Below are positions 17,139 to 25,703 of a stretch of DNA of 64,000 bases, one piece after another; positions within the stretch are counted from its first letter, which is position 1, and each line of letters opens with the position of its first letter. The stretch lies in assembly GCA_041686955.1 (NCBI GenBank), contig JAWLCV010000003.1, forward strand, positions 31,879 through 95,878, in the 5' to 3' direction. The notes under the pieces were generated by a model that worked only from the letters and a program-made list of their open reading frames with translations, had not been told where the DNA came from and ran no database searches. This DNA comes from UBA7803 sp041686955. GTDB taxonomy: Bacteria > Pseudomonadota > Gammaproteobacteria > Pseudomonadales > Azotimanducaceae. Position numbers and translations under genes: made by a program.

Positions 17139-17936
17139 ATGCACGAGCTGTCGCTGGCCGCCGGAGCCCTTCCCGAATTCACCGCGGACGTGGTGGCGGA
17201 GGCCGCCGGTCGCGCCGGCTTCGGCATGGCCGGGTTCACGGTGGATCCGGCCTCCTGGGATGGGGCCATGACCCGCCGCGTCGCCCGGCTGGTGGAGCAG
17301 TGGCAGCTCCGGGTCCTCGACGTGGAGGTGGTGTGGATTCCCGCGGGAGGAAAGCTGGACGACGGTCACCGCCGGATCGTCGACGTGGCGCTCGAGCTTG
17401 GAGCTCGCAACCTGCTGGTGGTGAGCTCCGAACCGGACGCCGGGCGGACCGGCGCCGCGCTGCACCGCTTGTGTGAATGGTCGGCCCCGGGCGGCATGCG
17501 GGTGGCGCTGGAGTTCCTGATGATCACGGCTGTCCGCACCCTGCCGGACGCGCTGGCGGCGGTGCGCCGCTGCGATCATCCCTCGGCGGCGATTCTCGTC
17601 GATGCCCTCCATCTGCAGCGCAGCGGCGGCCGGCCCGACGACCTGAGGAGCCTGGAGCGGCGGCTGCTGCCTTACGCCCAGCTCTGCGACGGGCCCGCGA
17701 GCTGCGGCGACAGCCAGAAGCAGTATCTCGAAGATGCTCTCGATCGCCGGGACTCGCCTGGACGCGGCGAACTGCCCCTCCGCGAGCTGCTGACGGTTCT
17801 CGCCGACGACTGTCCGCTGAGCCTCGAGGTTCGCTCGCGCCGCGTGCGTGAGGCGCTCCCGGACCCCGTGGCGCGTGCCCACGCGCTGCGCCGGGACGCC
17901 ATCGACTTCCTCCAACCCGCGGCAGGCGAGCGGTGA
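17139..17936 (+). CDS. Sugar phosphate isomerase/epimerase-like TIM barrel
   Basis: A 265-residue protein that fits the xylose-isomerase-like (AP endonuclease 2) TIM-barrel family: regular alternation of hydrophobic strands with acidic ends (LDVEVVWIP, NLLVVSSEP, RVALEFLM, AAILVDALHL, PYAQLCDGP). The Glu in ALEFLM and Asp in LVDALH are where metal ligands occur in this family. The reaction is unknown. Members act on sugars, inosose or ring-fission products. Its stop overlaps the GTG start of the next gene. Confidence 0.65.
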   Translation: MHELSLAAGALPEFTADVVAEAAGRAGFGMAGFTVDPASWDGAMTRRVARLVEQWQLRVLDVEVVWIPAGGKLDDGHRRIVDVALELGARNLLVVSSEPDAGRTGAALHRLCEWSAPGGMRVALEFLMITAVRTLPDALAAVRRCDHPSAAILVDALHLQRSGGRPDDLRSLERRLLPYAQLCDGPASCGDSQKQYLEDALDRRDSPGRGELPLRELLTVLADDCPLSLEVRSRRVREALPDPVARAHALRRDAIDFLQPAAGER

Positions 17937-19021
17937 ACGTCGCCGCGCAGATCGACCACGCCGTGCGCCTGCACCACGCCGGCCGGTACGATGCCGCGGC
18001 CGAGCTCTATCGGCGGATTCTCGCCGTGGATCCCCGTCATCTGGGCGCCCTGAACGGCCTCGGGATGATCGAGTTCCAAGCCGGCCGTTTCACCGCCGCC
18101 ATCGCGCTCCTGGAACGGGTGGTGGCCGTGGCCGGCGAGCACGGCGGTTTTCTCATGAACCTGGGCGCCGTGCACGACCGCGCCGGCAACCCTCGGCAGG
18201 CGGAGCGCTGCTACGCCCGGGCCATCGCCGCAGCGCCTCAATACCCCGACCCGTACTACAACCTCGGCGCCCTGTACCTGCGACGGGGGAATCCCGAGGC
18301 CGCCATCGAGGTGTTCGACCGCTGCATGGCCGCCATCGGCCGGGAGTTCCACGCCCTGGCGTACAAGGCTCACGCCCTCTTCGACGCCAGCCGGGAGGAC
18401 GAAGCCCGTTACCTGCTCGACTACGGCCGCTACGTCCGCGTATTTCCCTTCGAACCGCCGGACGGCTACGAGAGCATCGCCGCCTTCGACGACGCCCTGG
18501 CCTGGCACGTGGAGAGCCACCCCACCTTGCGAGCCAACGTCATGTCCACCGTCCGGGGCAGACACACCGGAGAGCTGCTGAAGGAGCCCAAAGGCCCCAT
18601 GGCGGCCATGGAGCCTCGGATTCACGAGGCGGTGGCCTGGTACCTGGCCCAGCTACCCGACGACCCGGACCACCCCGTCGTGCGCTGGGCGCCCCGGCGC
18701 TGGAAGCTCACCTCCTGGGGGGTGGTGATGTCCGACGGGGGCCACGAGCGCTCCCACATCCATCCCAACGGCTGGATCAGCGGCGTCTTCTACCTGCGGC
18801 TGCCCGACCCGGTGACCGATCCGGCTGCGGGCCATCAGGGCTGGCTGCGCTTCGGTCAGCCCACCCCGGAGCTGGGCGTCAAGTCCGAGGCACGTCTCTC
18901 GGACTACCAGCCCGGCTACGGCCGCATGGTGCTGTTCCCGTCGTACTTCTACCACGGCACGGTGCCCTTCCAGAGCACCACCCGCCGTATCTGCGTCTCC
19001 TTCGACGTGGAGCCGCTGTGA
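17933..19021 (+). CDS. TPR protein with putative 2OG-Fe(II) oxygenase domain
   Basis: A 362-residue fusion. Residues 1-150 are tetratricopeptide repeats (for example AVRLHHAGRYDAAAELYRRI, YYNLGALYLRRGNPEAAIEV). Residues about 190-362 match the putative 2-oxoglutarate/iron oxygenase layout: the first iron ligand region SHIHPNGWISGVFYL, then a distal PSYFYHGTVPF, then RRICVSFDV with the arginine that would bind 2-oxoglutarate. TPR plus this domain suggests modification of a protein or large partner rather than of a catabolic substrate. The GTG start overlaps the upstream stop (GTGA). Confidence 0.75.
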   Translation: MNVAAQIDHAVRLHHAGRYDAAAELYRRILAVDPRHLGALNGLGMIEFQAGRFTAAIALLERVVAVAGEHGGFLMNLGAVHDRAGNPRQAERCYARAIAAAPQYPDPYYNLGALYLRRGNPEAAIEVFDRCMAAIGREFHALAYKAHALFDASREDEARYLLDYGRYVRVFPFEPPDGYESIAAFDDALAWHVESHPTLRANVMSTVRGRHTGELLKEPKGPMAAMEPRIHEAVAWYLAQLPDDPDHPVVRWAPRRWKLTSWGVVMSDGGHERSHIHPNGWISGVFYLRLPDPVTDPAAGHQGWLRFGQPTPELGVKSEARLSDYQPGYGRMVLFPSYFYHGTVPFQSTTRRICVSFDVEPL

Positions 19022-19026
19022 GGGGT

Positions 19027-19052
19027 GGCGAGCCCCGAAGACGGGGCTCGCC
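19027..19052. terminator. Hairpin between convergent genes
   Basis: GGCGAGCCCCG, loop AAGA, CGGGGCTCGCC: an 11-bp perfect stem with a 4-nt loop, 5 bp after the TPR gene stop and 17 bp before the receptor gene stop. There is no U-tract on either strand, but its place and stability fit a bidirectional terminator. Confidence 0.7.
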
Positions 19053-19069
19053 GGATTCCCCTGGTGCGT

Positions 19070-21493
19070 CTACATGTTGTAGGTCAGCTCCAGGCCCCAG
19101 TGACGGGGCTGGTTCATCTGCACGAAGTTGAACAGCCCGGCCACGAAGGTGCCGGTGGACGCATAGATCTCGTCGGTGACGTTCTTCACGAACAGCGACG
19201 CCCGGTAGCGGTCGTCCGCGGACCGCCAGGTGGCGGAGACGTCGAAGATGTTCGACTCGTCACGAATCGGCGTGACCCGGGTACCGTCGTAGTTGGTGAT
19301 GCCGTCCAGCGTACCCGCCGGGAGCCCCGCCGCGACGATGCTGGTCTCATCCGAGTAGCGCCAGGTGCCGACGAGGGTGAGGTTGCCCGCATCGCCCAGC
19401 AACACCTCGTAGGCGGCATCCAGCCGCGCCTGCCAATCCGGGGCCTGGCTCGGCGGCAGGTACGACACGTCCACGGGGACCAGGAAGCCCGCGGAGGCTC
19501 CCGCCGGGGTGAACACCTCGGTGGCGTCGGCACACTGGGTGAAGCCGGCCGGCGGCGCGGCCGTGGGTAGCACGCCGTTCACCGCCGAGCACCAGTCTTC
19601 GTTCTTGGCGTCCAGGTAGCCCACGGTGAGGTTGACGGTGAGGGCCTCGGTGACCAGCGCCGTGACCTCGAGCTCCACGCCCTTGTTCTCGGCCGAGCCG
19701 ACGTTGTCCGTCACCGTTTCCTGACCGGCGCCGCCGGGGGCCGGCCGGATGGTGGCCCGCTGCAGGTCCTGGTAGTCCATCAGGAACACGGACGCGTTCA
19801 AGCGTACCCGGTCGTCCAGGAGATCGGCCTTGAGCCCGAGCTCGTAGTTGTCCACGGTCTCCTCGTCGAAGGGACCGATGCTGAACGCCGTGTTGCCGCG
19901 GCCGTTGAAGCCGCCTGAGCGGAAGCCCTTGGCCCAGCTCGCGTACACCATCACCTCGTCGTTGAAGAAGTAGTTGACCCCCAGCTTCGGGCTCACGTCG
20001 TCCCACTCCTCGGATTTGTTGAGCTCCGTGCTGACGGGGCCGGCGCCCAGGTCGAGTTGGCAGGTGCGGGTCACCGGATCGCCGAAGCCCACGCCGCAGT
20101 GCTCGAAGTCCTTCTGTTCCTCGGAGTAGCGGATGCCCGCCGTCAGCGAGAGCTGATCCGTCACGTCCAGATCCACCTGACCGAACGCCGCCCAGGCCTC
20201 GTTCTGCTGCACGCTGTGGCCGAAGATCTCCGGAGCCGGCGCGACGAACGCGCCCCGGGTGAACTGGCCCATCTCGTACTCCTGCTCGAAGTAGTACAGA
20301 CCCGTGACCAGGTGGAAGGTGTCGGAAAACTCCGAGGCGAAGCGCAACTCGTGGCTGAACTGGTAGTGGTCCTGAATCCGCTGGGTGATGAACAGGTCGT
20401 AGTCCGTGGTATCGAAGTCGTTGACCACGTCCTCCTCCACGTCGCGGTAATTGCCGATGTAGGTGAAGGTGCCGACACCGTCCACGTAGCGATTGACGTT
20501 GGCGGTGAGGCCCCAGACGTCGAAGTCGGAGAAGCTGCCGTCGTCCTGATCGTGGCGCACGTCGAAGCTGTCGTCGTCTACTTCCCGGCCGCAGAACGCC
20601 GCCGCGTCTTCCGGGTTGCCGAACACCCCGGCGATGAAGTCGATCACCAGATCGTTGCCGCCGGTGAACGGTATGGTGGTTCGCGGATCCGAGGGACAGG
20701 CGCTGTACGGCACGTTGCCCCAGGAGTCGTCGCGGGTGCGGTTGTACTCGCCCCGGAGCACCACGTCCCAGTTCTCGTTCGGCACCCACTTCACGCTGGG
20801 CAGAACGGTGATGCGGTCCTGGCCATTGACGTCCGGCGCCCCCGGCGACTTGTTCTCGTAGAAGCCATCCGAGTTGCTGGACTTGGCGGCCACCCGGAAG
20901 GCGAGCTCGTCGGACACGGCCAGGTTGGCCACGGCCTTCACGTCCAGGCGGCTCTCGCTGCCCGCGAGAACGGACACGCCGAACTCGTTCTGCTCCAGGT
21001 TCGGCTCGTTGTGCTTGAGGTGCACCACGCCGCCGATGGCGTTGCGGCCGAACAGGGTGCCCTGGGGCCCGCGCAGCACTTCCACTGCCGAGACGTCCAC
21101 GAAGTCCTGCAGCGCGGTGGAGACCCTACCCTGATAGACGTCGTCGATGAAGGTGGCGATGCCCGGGTCGGTGGCGGACTCGATGTCGGTGCTGCCCACT
21201 CCACGGATGTAGAACGCGGCCGCATTCTGGAAAGCGCCTACCGGCTGGAGCTGCACGTTGGGGGCGATGCCGTTTAGGTCACGGGCGTCCTGAGGGTAGT
21301 TGCTCTGCAGCCGATCCCCGGAGATGGCCGTCACCGAGATGGGCACCTCCTGGAGCGACTCGGTGCGCCGGGTTGCAGTGACCACCACCTCCTCCAGCAC
21401 GCTTCGAGCATCCGTCTGCGCGGCCGCCGGCAGCGCCGGAATGGCCGCGGTGGTTCCAGCGATGGCGCTGGCCAACAGCGATCGTTTGAACAT
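19070..21493 (-). CDS. TonB-dependent outer-membrane receptor (type 1)
   Basis: An 807-residue receptor: signal peptide (residues 1-25, ending PAAAQ), a TonB-box-like VLEEVVVTATRR, a plug domain with EVLRGPQGTLFGRNAIGG, and a 22-strand-type barrel. The start giving MFKRSLLASA follows a GGGAGAG site. It differs clearly from the three related receptors later in the window. The C-terminus ends LELTYNM instead of their FRVRL-type ending. It imports a large or scarce hydrophobic solute in a TonB/ExbBD-dependent way. No tonB is in the window. It follows the aminotransferase/SDR operon on the same strand, 147 bp after it. Confidence 0.93.
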   Translation of the reverse strand: MFKRSLLASAIAGTTAAIPALPAAAQTDARSVLEEVVVTATRRTESLQEVPISVTAISGDRLQSNYPQDARDLNGIAPNVQLQPVGAFQNAAAFYIRGVGSTDIESATDPGIATFIDDVYQGRVSTALQDFVDVSAVEVLRGPQGTLFGRNAIGGVVHLKHNEPNLEQNEFGVSVLAGSESRLDVKAVANLAVSDELAFRVAAKSSNSDGFYENKSPGAPDVNGQDRITVLPSVKWVPNENWDVVLRGEYNRTRDDSWGNVPYSACPSDPRTTIPFTGGNDLVIDFIAGVFGNPEDAAAFCGREVDDDSFDVRHDQDDGSFSDFDVWGLTANVNRYVDGVGTFTYIGNYRDVEEDVVNDFDTTDYDLFITQRIQDHYQFSHELRFASEFSDTFHLVTGLYYFEQEYEMGQFTRGAFVAPAPEIFGHSVQQNEAWAAFGQVDLDVTDQLSLTAGIRYSEEQKDFEHCGVGFGDPVTRTCQLDLGAGPVSTELNKSEEWDDVSPKLGVNYFFNDEVMVYASWAKGFRSGGFNGRGNTAFSIGPFDEETVDNYELGLKADLLDDRVRLNASVFLMDYQDLQRATIRPAPGGAGQETVTDNVGSAENKGVELEVTALVTEALTVNLTVGYLDAKNEDWCSAVNGVLPTAAPPAGFTQCADATEVFTPAGASAGFLVPVDVSYLPPSQAPDWQARLDAAYEVLLGDAGNLTLVGTWRYSDETSIVAAGLPAGTLDGITNYDGTRVTPIRDESNIFDVSATWRSADDRYRASLFVKNVTDEIYASTGTFVAGLFNFVQMNQPRHWGLELTYNM

Positions 21494-21512
21494 CTTTCTC
21501 TCCCAATGCAAT

Positions 21513-21578
21513 CGTGACTCGACGGTCACGAACCAAACGCCGGTTCGGGTATTGTCGTTCGTGCTTCCCCGAACCGGC
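21513..21578. promoter_or_regulatory. Two inverted repeats upstream of TonB receptor
   Basis: Just upstream of the receptor start lies CGTGAC-N6-GTCACG (21513-21530), a possible operator. Next to it is an 11-bp perfect inverted repeat GCCGGTTCGGG / CCCGAACCGGC (21539-21549, 21568-21578) with an 18-nt loop. The second could end the SDR operon transcript or act in the receptor leader. Neither matches the window-wide palindrome. Confidence 0.5.
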
Positions 21579-21640
21579 CTATCCAGCCGCGCTGGCCTCG
21601 GGCCAGCGGCGACCGACCACAGAAGTGCAGGTTGCCGCGC

Positions 21641-22429
21641 TCACAGCAGCAACCATCCTCCATCCACCGGCAGGTAGATGCCGGTGACGAAATCGCTCAT
21701 GGACGAGGCCAGAAACAGCGCGGCCTTGCCCTGCTCCACGGGGTCGCCCCAGTGGCCCGCGGGCAGGCGGGCGATCCGATCGGCAACCGTGTCCGCCAGC
21801 GGATCACCGGTGGCGGCTGGCGGCTGACCGGCGGTGGCCGGCGGCTCCCCCTCCCCCACCCAGGTTGGCCCGGGGGCCAGCGCGTTGACGTTGATGCGGT
21901 GAGGGGCCAGCTCGAGCGCCAGCGCCCGGGTGATCTGCACCACCGCCGCCTTGGAGCCGTCGTAGGTGACCCCCACGCCCGGGGACACCGCCTGGGTCGA
22001 GGCGATGTTGATGATGCGTCCTCCGCGTCCCGCTGCGACCATCAGACGGGCCGCGGCGCGGCAGCAATAGAAGACGCCGTCCACGTTCACCGACCAGAGC
22101 TTCCGCCACTTGGCGTCGGTGATGGTGGCCACCGGACCGCCGTAGCCGGAATACACCCCGGCGTTGTTCACCATGATGTCGAGCGACCCCAGGCGCCGGA
22201 CGGTCTCCTCCAGCGCCGCATCCACCGCCGCGCCATCGCTCACGTCGAGCTCCATGGCCGCGCCGCCGATCTCGTCGGCCACCCGCGCCGCCCCTGCGCC
22301 GTCCACGTCGCTGACCATCACGGCAGCGCCGGCCCCGGCCAGGGTCCGGGCGATGGCAGCGCCGATACCGTGGGCGGCGCCGGTGACGTGGGCCACCTTG
22401 CCGCTGAGATCGATCCAGTCCGCGCTCAT
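21641..22429 (-). CDS. SDR family oxidoreductase
   Basis: A 262-residue short-chain dehydrogenase: TGAAHGIG cofactor loop near residue 16, NNAGVYSG near 86, catalytic region NIASTQA and YDGSK. A proline/alanine-rich insert (GEGEPPATAGQPPAATGD) lies in the substrate-lid region and is longer than usual. The C-terminus VDGGWLLL is normal. The ATG overlaps the aminotransferase stop by 4 bp, so it is the last gene of a coupled set. Confidence 0.92.
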   Translation of the reverse strand: MSADWIDLSGKVAHVTGAAHGIGAAIARTLAGAGAAVMVSDVDGAGAARVADEIGGAAMELDVSDGAAVDAALEETVRRLGSLDIMVNNAGVYSGYGGPVATITDAKWRKLWSVNVDGVFYCCRAAARLMVAAGRGGRIINIASTQAVSPGVGVTYDGSKAAVVQITRALALELAPHRINVNALAPGPTWVGEGEPPATAGQPPAATGDPLADTVADRIARLPAGHWGDPVEQGKAALFLASSMSDFVTGIYLPVDGGWLLL

Positions 22430-23763
22430 GAGTCGAACAGACCCTCCCGCAGCACGTCCTCCAGGGAGCTCTGGAAGACCTCGATCAGCCGGTCCACTTC
22501 CGCGTCGCCGTGCGCCGCGCTGAGAAACGCGCGCTGGGTCCCCGGCACCAGCACCCCCCGGTTCAGGGCGTGCAGGTAGAACGCCTTCTGTGCCGCCTGA
22601 TTGACAGGCTTGACGTCCCGCATGCTTTCAATGGGATCGCGCTGGAAGAACATGTGGAACATGCTGCCCACATGCTTCATCTGTGCCGGAATCTGTCGCT
22701 CCTGACAATATCCGTTGATGCTCTGCGCCAGGCGCTCGCCGGCGGCGTCCAGCCGCCGGTAGATCTCCGGGTGCCGGGCAAGGTGGCCGACGGCGGCGGC
22801 CCCCGCCTCCATGGTCAGCGGATTGCCCGAGAAGGTGCCTCCGGAGAAGATGCCCCGCGCGGCGGCGAGCCCGGTGAACACTTCCATCACGTCCGCGCGC
22901 CCGGCCACCGCCCCGATGGGCAGGCCACCGCCGAGTACCTTGCCGTAGGTGGCGAGATCCGGCACCACGCCGAACCGTTCCTGGGCGCCCCCATAGGCCA
23001 GCCGAAAGCCGGTGATGACCTCATCGATGCCGAACAGAACCCCGGCGCCACGGCACACCTCGGCCAGCTCCGCCAGGAACTCGCCGGCCCCGGGTTGCGG
23101 GTTGGAACTCTGCACCCCCTCCACCAGCACCAGGGCGAGCTCTTCTGCGTGCCGGCGAATCAGATCGAAAGCCGCCGAATCGCGGTACGGCAGCAGCATG
23201 ACCAGCTCCTCGAGCTGGGGAGGAATGCCGTGCCCCATGGGCAGCGGCCGCGGTGCGTCCGCGGGGCTCGCGGGGTCGGTCACCCACATGCCGTAGTCGT
23301 GGGCGCCGTGATAGAAGCCGTCGAACAGGGCGATCCTATGGCGGCCGCTGAAGGCGCGCGCCGCGCGCATGGCGTACATGGTGGCTTCCGAGCCGGTGTT
23401 GCAGAACACCACCCGCTCGGCGCAGGGGCTGGCCTCGTGCAGCAGCGCCGCCAGCTTCATCTGCGCGGTGGTATGGATGCCGAACATCCAGCCCAGCTCC
23501 GTGCGATCCTTGATGGCCCGCTCCACCTCCGGATGCCCGTGGCCCAGCATGTGCAGCCCGAAGCCTACGGACGTGTCCAGATAGCGGTTGCCGTCGGCGT
23601 CGTAGACGTAAGCCCCCTCCCCGCGGTGGATGAAGATGGGATGGGGCATTTCCAGATTGGCCGCCAGGCCCGAGTTGAGGATCTCGGCCCGCTCCCCGGC
23701 GATGGCCTGGGAGCGTGGTGTTCTCGCGAGCAACTCCGCTCGGGCCTCGGCGACTGTGGTCAC
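22426..23763 (-). CDS. Class III aminotransferase, glutamate-1-semialdehyde mutase-like
   Basis: A 445-residue PLP enzyme. FCNTGSEATMYAMRAAR is the phosphate-cup region, GIDEVITGFR holds the PLP-binding Asp, and TYGKVLGGGLPIGA the Schiff-base Lys. The sequence resembles glutamate-1-semialdehyde aminomutases, but operon context (SDR downstream, LLM oxidoreductase upstream, 4-bp overlaps at both ends) indicates a pathway enzyme rather than haem synthesis. The substrate is probably an aldehyde, ketone or amine intermediate and is not determined. Confidence 0.88.
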   Translation of the reverse strand: MTTVAEARAELLARTPRSQAIAGERAEILNSGLAANLEMPHPIFIHRGEGAYVYDADGNRYLDTSVGFGLHMLGHGHPEVERAIKDRTELGWMFGIHTTAQMKLAALLHEASPCAERVVFCNTGSEATMYAMRAARAFSGRHRIALFDGFYHGAHDYGMWVTDPASPADAPRPLPMGHGIPPQLEELVMLLPYRDSAAFDLIRRHAEELALVLVEGVQSSNPQPGAGEFLAELAEVCRGAGVLFGIDEVITGFRLAYGGAQERFGVVPDLATYGKVLGGGLPIGAVAGRADVMEVFTGLAAARGIFSGGTFSGNPLTMEAGAAAVGHLARHPEIYRRLDAAGERLAQSINGYCQERQIPAQMKHVGSMFHMFFQRDPIESMRDVKPVNQAAQKAFYLHALNRGVLVPGTQRAFLSAAHGDAEVDRLIEVFQSSLEDVLREGLFDS

Positions 23764-24725
23764 TTGCCCGCCAGCCTCGCCACCACCGGAGCGAAGGCCT
23801 CCATGGCGGCCTCACCCACCGTGACGTACGAAATGCCGTGGAGCTCGCGGCGCCGCTCGAGCTCCTCGCACACGGTGTCCACGGAGCCGAAGAGCGCATG
23901 CGGATGGCGCCGCATCTCGTCTTCCGTGTAGCCGAACGTCCCGGCGAAGTTTTCGAGCACGGGCCCCGGGTCGTCCATCACGAACGTGAAGTAGGCGCCG
24001 ATCTCGATCTCCAGGGCGTCGAATCGGTCGCCGGCACCCTCGCGCACCCAGCCGATCTTGCGCTGGGTTTCTTCTTCCGAGGAGGAGCGGACCCCATCGG
24101 GGCCGATGGTTCCGGAGCGGTTGTTGAAGTTCAGGCTGACGATGTCGGCCTCCCGCCCCGCCAGCCGGAGGATGCGGGGGCTGCCGCCGCCGATCATGAT
24201 GGGCGGCTTCGACAGCGGCTTGGGGATTCCTTCGAAGTCCCGCCAGTGGATCGTGTCGTTGTCCACGTTCACCAGCCCTTCGCCGCGAAACGCCTTCACC
24301 CCTTCCAGCACGTCCGCCAGCCGGTCGATGCGGATGCCGGGGCGATCGAAGGGGATTCCCACCGCCCGGTACTCCTCCTCGAGCCAGCCAGCCCCCAGGC
24401 CCAGCTCCAGGCGGCCGCCGGACAACAGGTCGATGGTCATGGCCGACTTGGTGAGCACCACCGGGTTGTAGTAGTCGATGCAGAAGACCCGGCAGCCGAT
24501 ACGAATGTCCCGGGTCACCGCCGCCGCGTAGGCCATGGCGGGAACGGCCGCCAGCGACTGCACCGGATGGTTGGTCTTGTCGATGGCCGGACCGGGGCCG
24601 AGCAGATGGTCGGCTAAGTGAAACGCCGAGTAACCGAGCTCTTCGGCCCGGCGCACCTTGTCTGCCCATTCGGCGCCCGAGTCGGCGTTGAACGACTGCA
24701 CGGCGAAGCGAAATGGCTTGTTCAT
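23760..24725 (-). CDS. LLM-class flavin/F420-dependent oxidoreductase
   Basis: A 321-residue luciferase-like monooxygenase-fold protein: AEELGYSAFHLADHLLG, then the family block SGGRLELGLGAGWLEEEYRA and LIGGG-type PIMIGGGSPRILRLAGREAD. It resembles F420-type members (the group often found in actinobacteria), but in proteobacteria relatives may use FMN. The cofactor is not decidable here. The start is set at MNKPFRFAV after a GGGAGAGGGG site. A longer start 24 nt upstream is possible. It is coupled to the aminotransferase by a 4-bp overlap. Confidence 0.85.
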   Translation of the reverse strand: MNKPFRFAVQSFNADSGAEWADKVRRAEELGYSAFHLADHLLGPGPAIDKTNHPVQSLAAVPAMAYAAAVTRDIRIGCRVFCIDYYNPVVLTKSAMTIDLLSGGRLELGLGAGWLEEEYRAVGIPFDRPGIRIDRLADVLEGVKAFRGEGLVNVDNDTIHWRDFEGIPKPLSKPPIMIGGGSPRILRLAGREADIVSLNFNNRSGTIGPDGVRSSSEEETQRKIGWVREGAGDRFDALEIEIGAYFTFVMDDPGPVLENFAGTFGYTEDEMRRHPHALFGSVDTVCEELERRRELHGISYVTVGEAAMEAFAPVVARLAGK

Positions 24726-24789
24726 CCCCTCTCCCTCTACGCTCCTCATGTGCCGGCGCGCGCCCTCTCGGCCGCGCCGCCCCGACGCG

Positions 24790-25548
24790 CTAGAACTGAA
24801 TGCGCTTGGTGATGCCGCCGTCGATCACCACGTTGGTGCCGGTGGTGAATCCGGCCCTCGGGCTCGCCAGCAGAGCCGCCTGGGCGGCCACCTCTTCTGC
24901 CGTGCCCATGCGTCCCAAGGGGATCTCCGCCACCGTCTGCTCGTAGAAGGGCTTCATGTGCTGCCGGATGCGATCCCAGGCGCCCCCCTCGATCATGATG
25001 GGGCCCGGCGAGATCGCGTTGACCCGGATACCCTTGGGCGCCAGGTCCTGGGCGAGCGCCCCGGAGTAGTTCAACAGGGCCGCCTTCATGGCGTTGTAGG
25101 CGCCGGCACCGATGAACTTCTCCAGCGCCGCGGTGGAGGAGATGATGAGAATGCTGGCGTTTCCGGATTTCTCCAGATAAGGCATGGCCCCCTCCACGCA
25201 ACGGACGGTGCCCAGCACGTCGTACTCGAAGTTGGCCCGCCAGCCTTCCTCGCCCGGGGCGTTACCGCCGCTGACGTTGCACACCATGCAGTCCACACCC
25301 CCGAGTGCCTCGGCGGACTCCTCGATCCACGCCTTCAGCGCCGCTCCGTCTCCCACGTCCACGGACTTGCCGACGGCCTTGACCCCCTTGCTTGCGAGGG
25401 ACTTCACGGCCGCATCGATCTCCTCCTGATTGCGGGCGCAGATCGCGACGTTCGAGCCTTCGTCCGCGAGAGCCTCGGCGATGGCCCGGCCGATTCCCTT
25501 GGAGCCCCCAGTGATCAGCGCGTTGGCGCCATTGAGCTGTAGATCCAT
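24790..25548 (-). CDS. SDR family oxidoreductase
   Basis: A 252-residue short-chain dehydrogenase. TGGSKGIG near residue 13, CNVSGG in the place of the usual NNAG, catalytic ISSTAAL and YNAMK. The Asn-Val-Ser-Gly-Gly variant is common in one 3-oxoacyl-ACP-reductase-like group. The ATG follows AGGAG. It is the first gene of the minus-strand set that continues with the LLM gene 64 bp on, and its promoter carries the shared palindrome at 25624-25647. Confidence 0.92.
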   Translation of the reverse strand: MDLQLNGANALITGGSKGIGRAIAEALADEGSNVAICARNQEEIDAAVKSLASKGVKAVGKSVDVGDGAALKAWIEESAEALGGVDCMVCNVSGGNAPGEEGWRANFEYDVLGTVRCVEGAMPYLEKSGNASILIISSTAALEKFIGAGAYNAMKAALLNYSGALAQDLAPKGIRVNAISPGPIMIEGGAWDRIRQHMKPFYEQTVAEIPLGRMGTAEEVAAQAALLASPRAGFTTGTNVVIDGGITKRIQF

Positions 25549-25609
25549 GCGTCTTTCTCCTGTTGCGGCCTGTGACCGGGGCGGCCGGTACCTGATCCCC
25601 GAGAGACGA

Positions 25610-25647
25610 AGCCTAGGGCAAGGAAAACAGTCAGGCAAGACGGCTTC
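25610..25647 (-). promoter_or_regulatory. Promoter with palindromic operator (SDR/LLM operon)
   Basis: Minus strand: TTGCCT (25633-25638) and TAGGCT (25610-25615) are 17 bp apart. The palindrome copy at 25624-25647 (AAAACAGTCA-N4-AGACGGCTTC) spans the -35. The right arm is the most degenerate of the set. It is shared with the divergent MDR gene at 25704. Confidence 0.5.
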
Positions 25648-25703
25648 TTTTTTTTCCGGCCACCGCACATACTTCCGAGCTGCGAACCGAGGAGTCATGG
25701 CCC

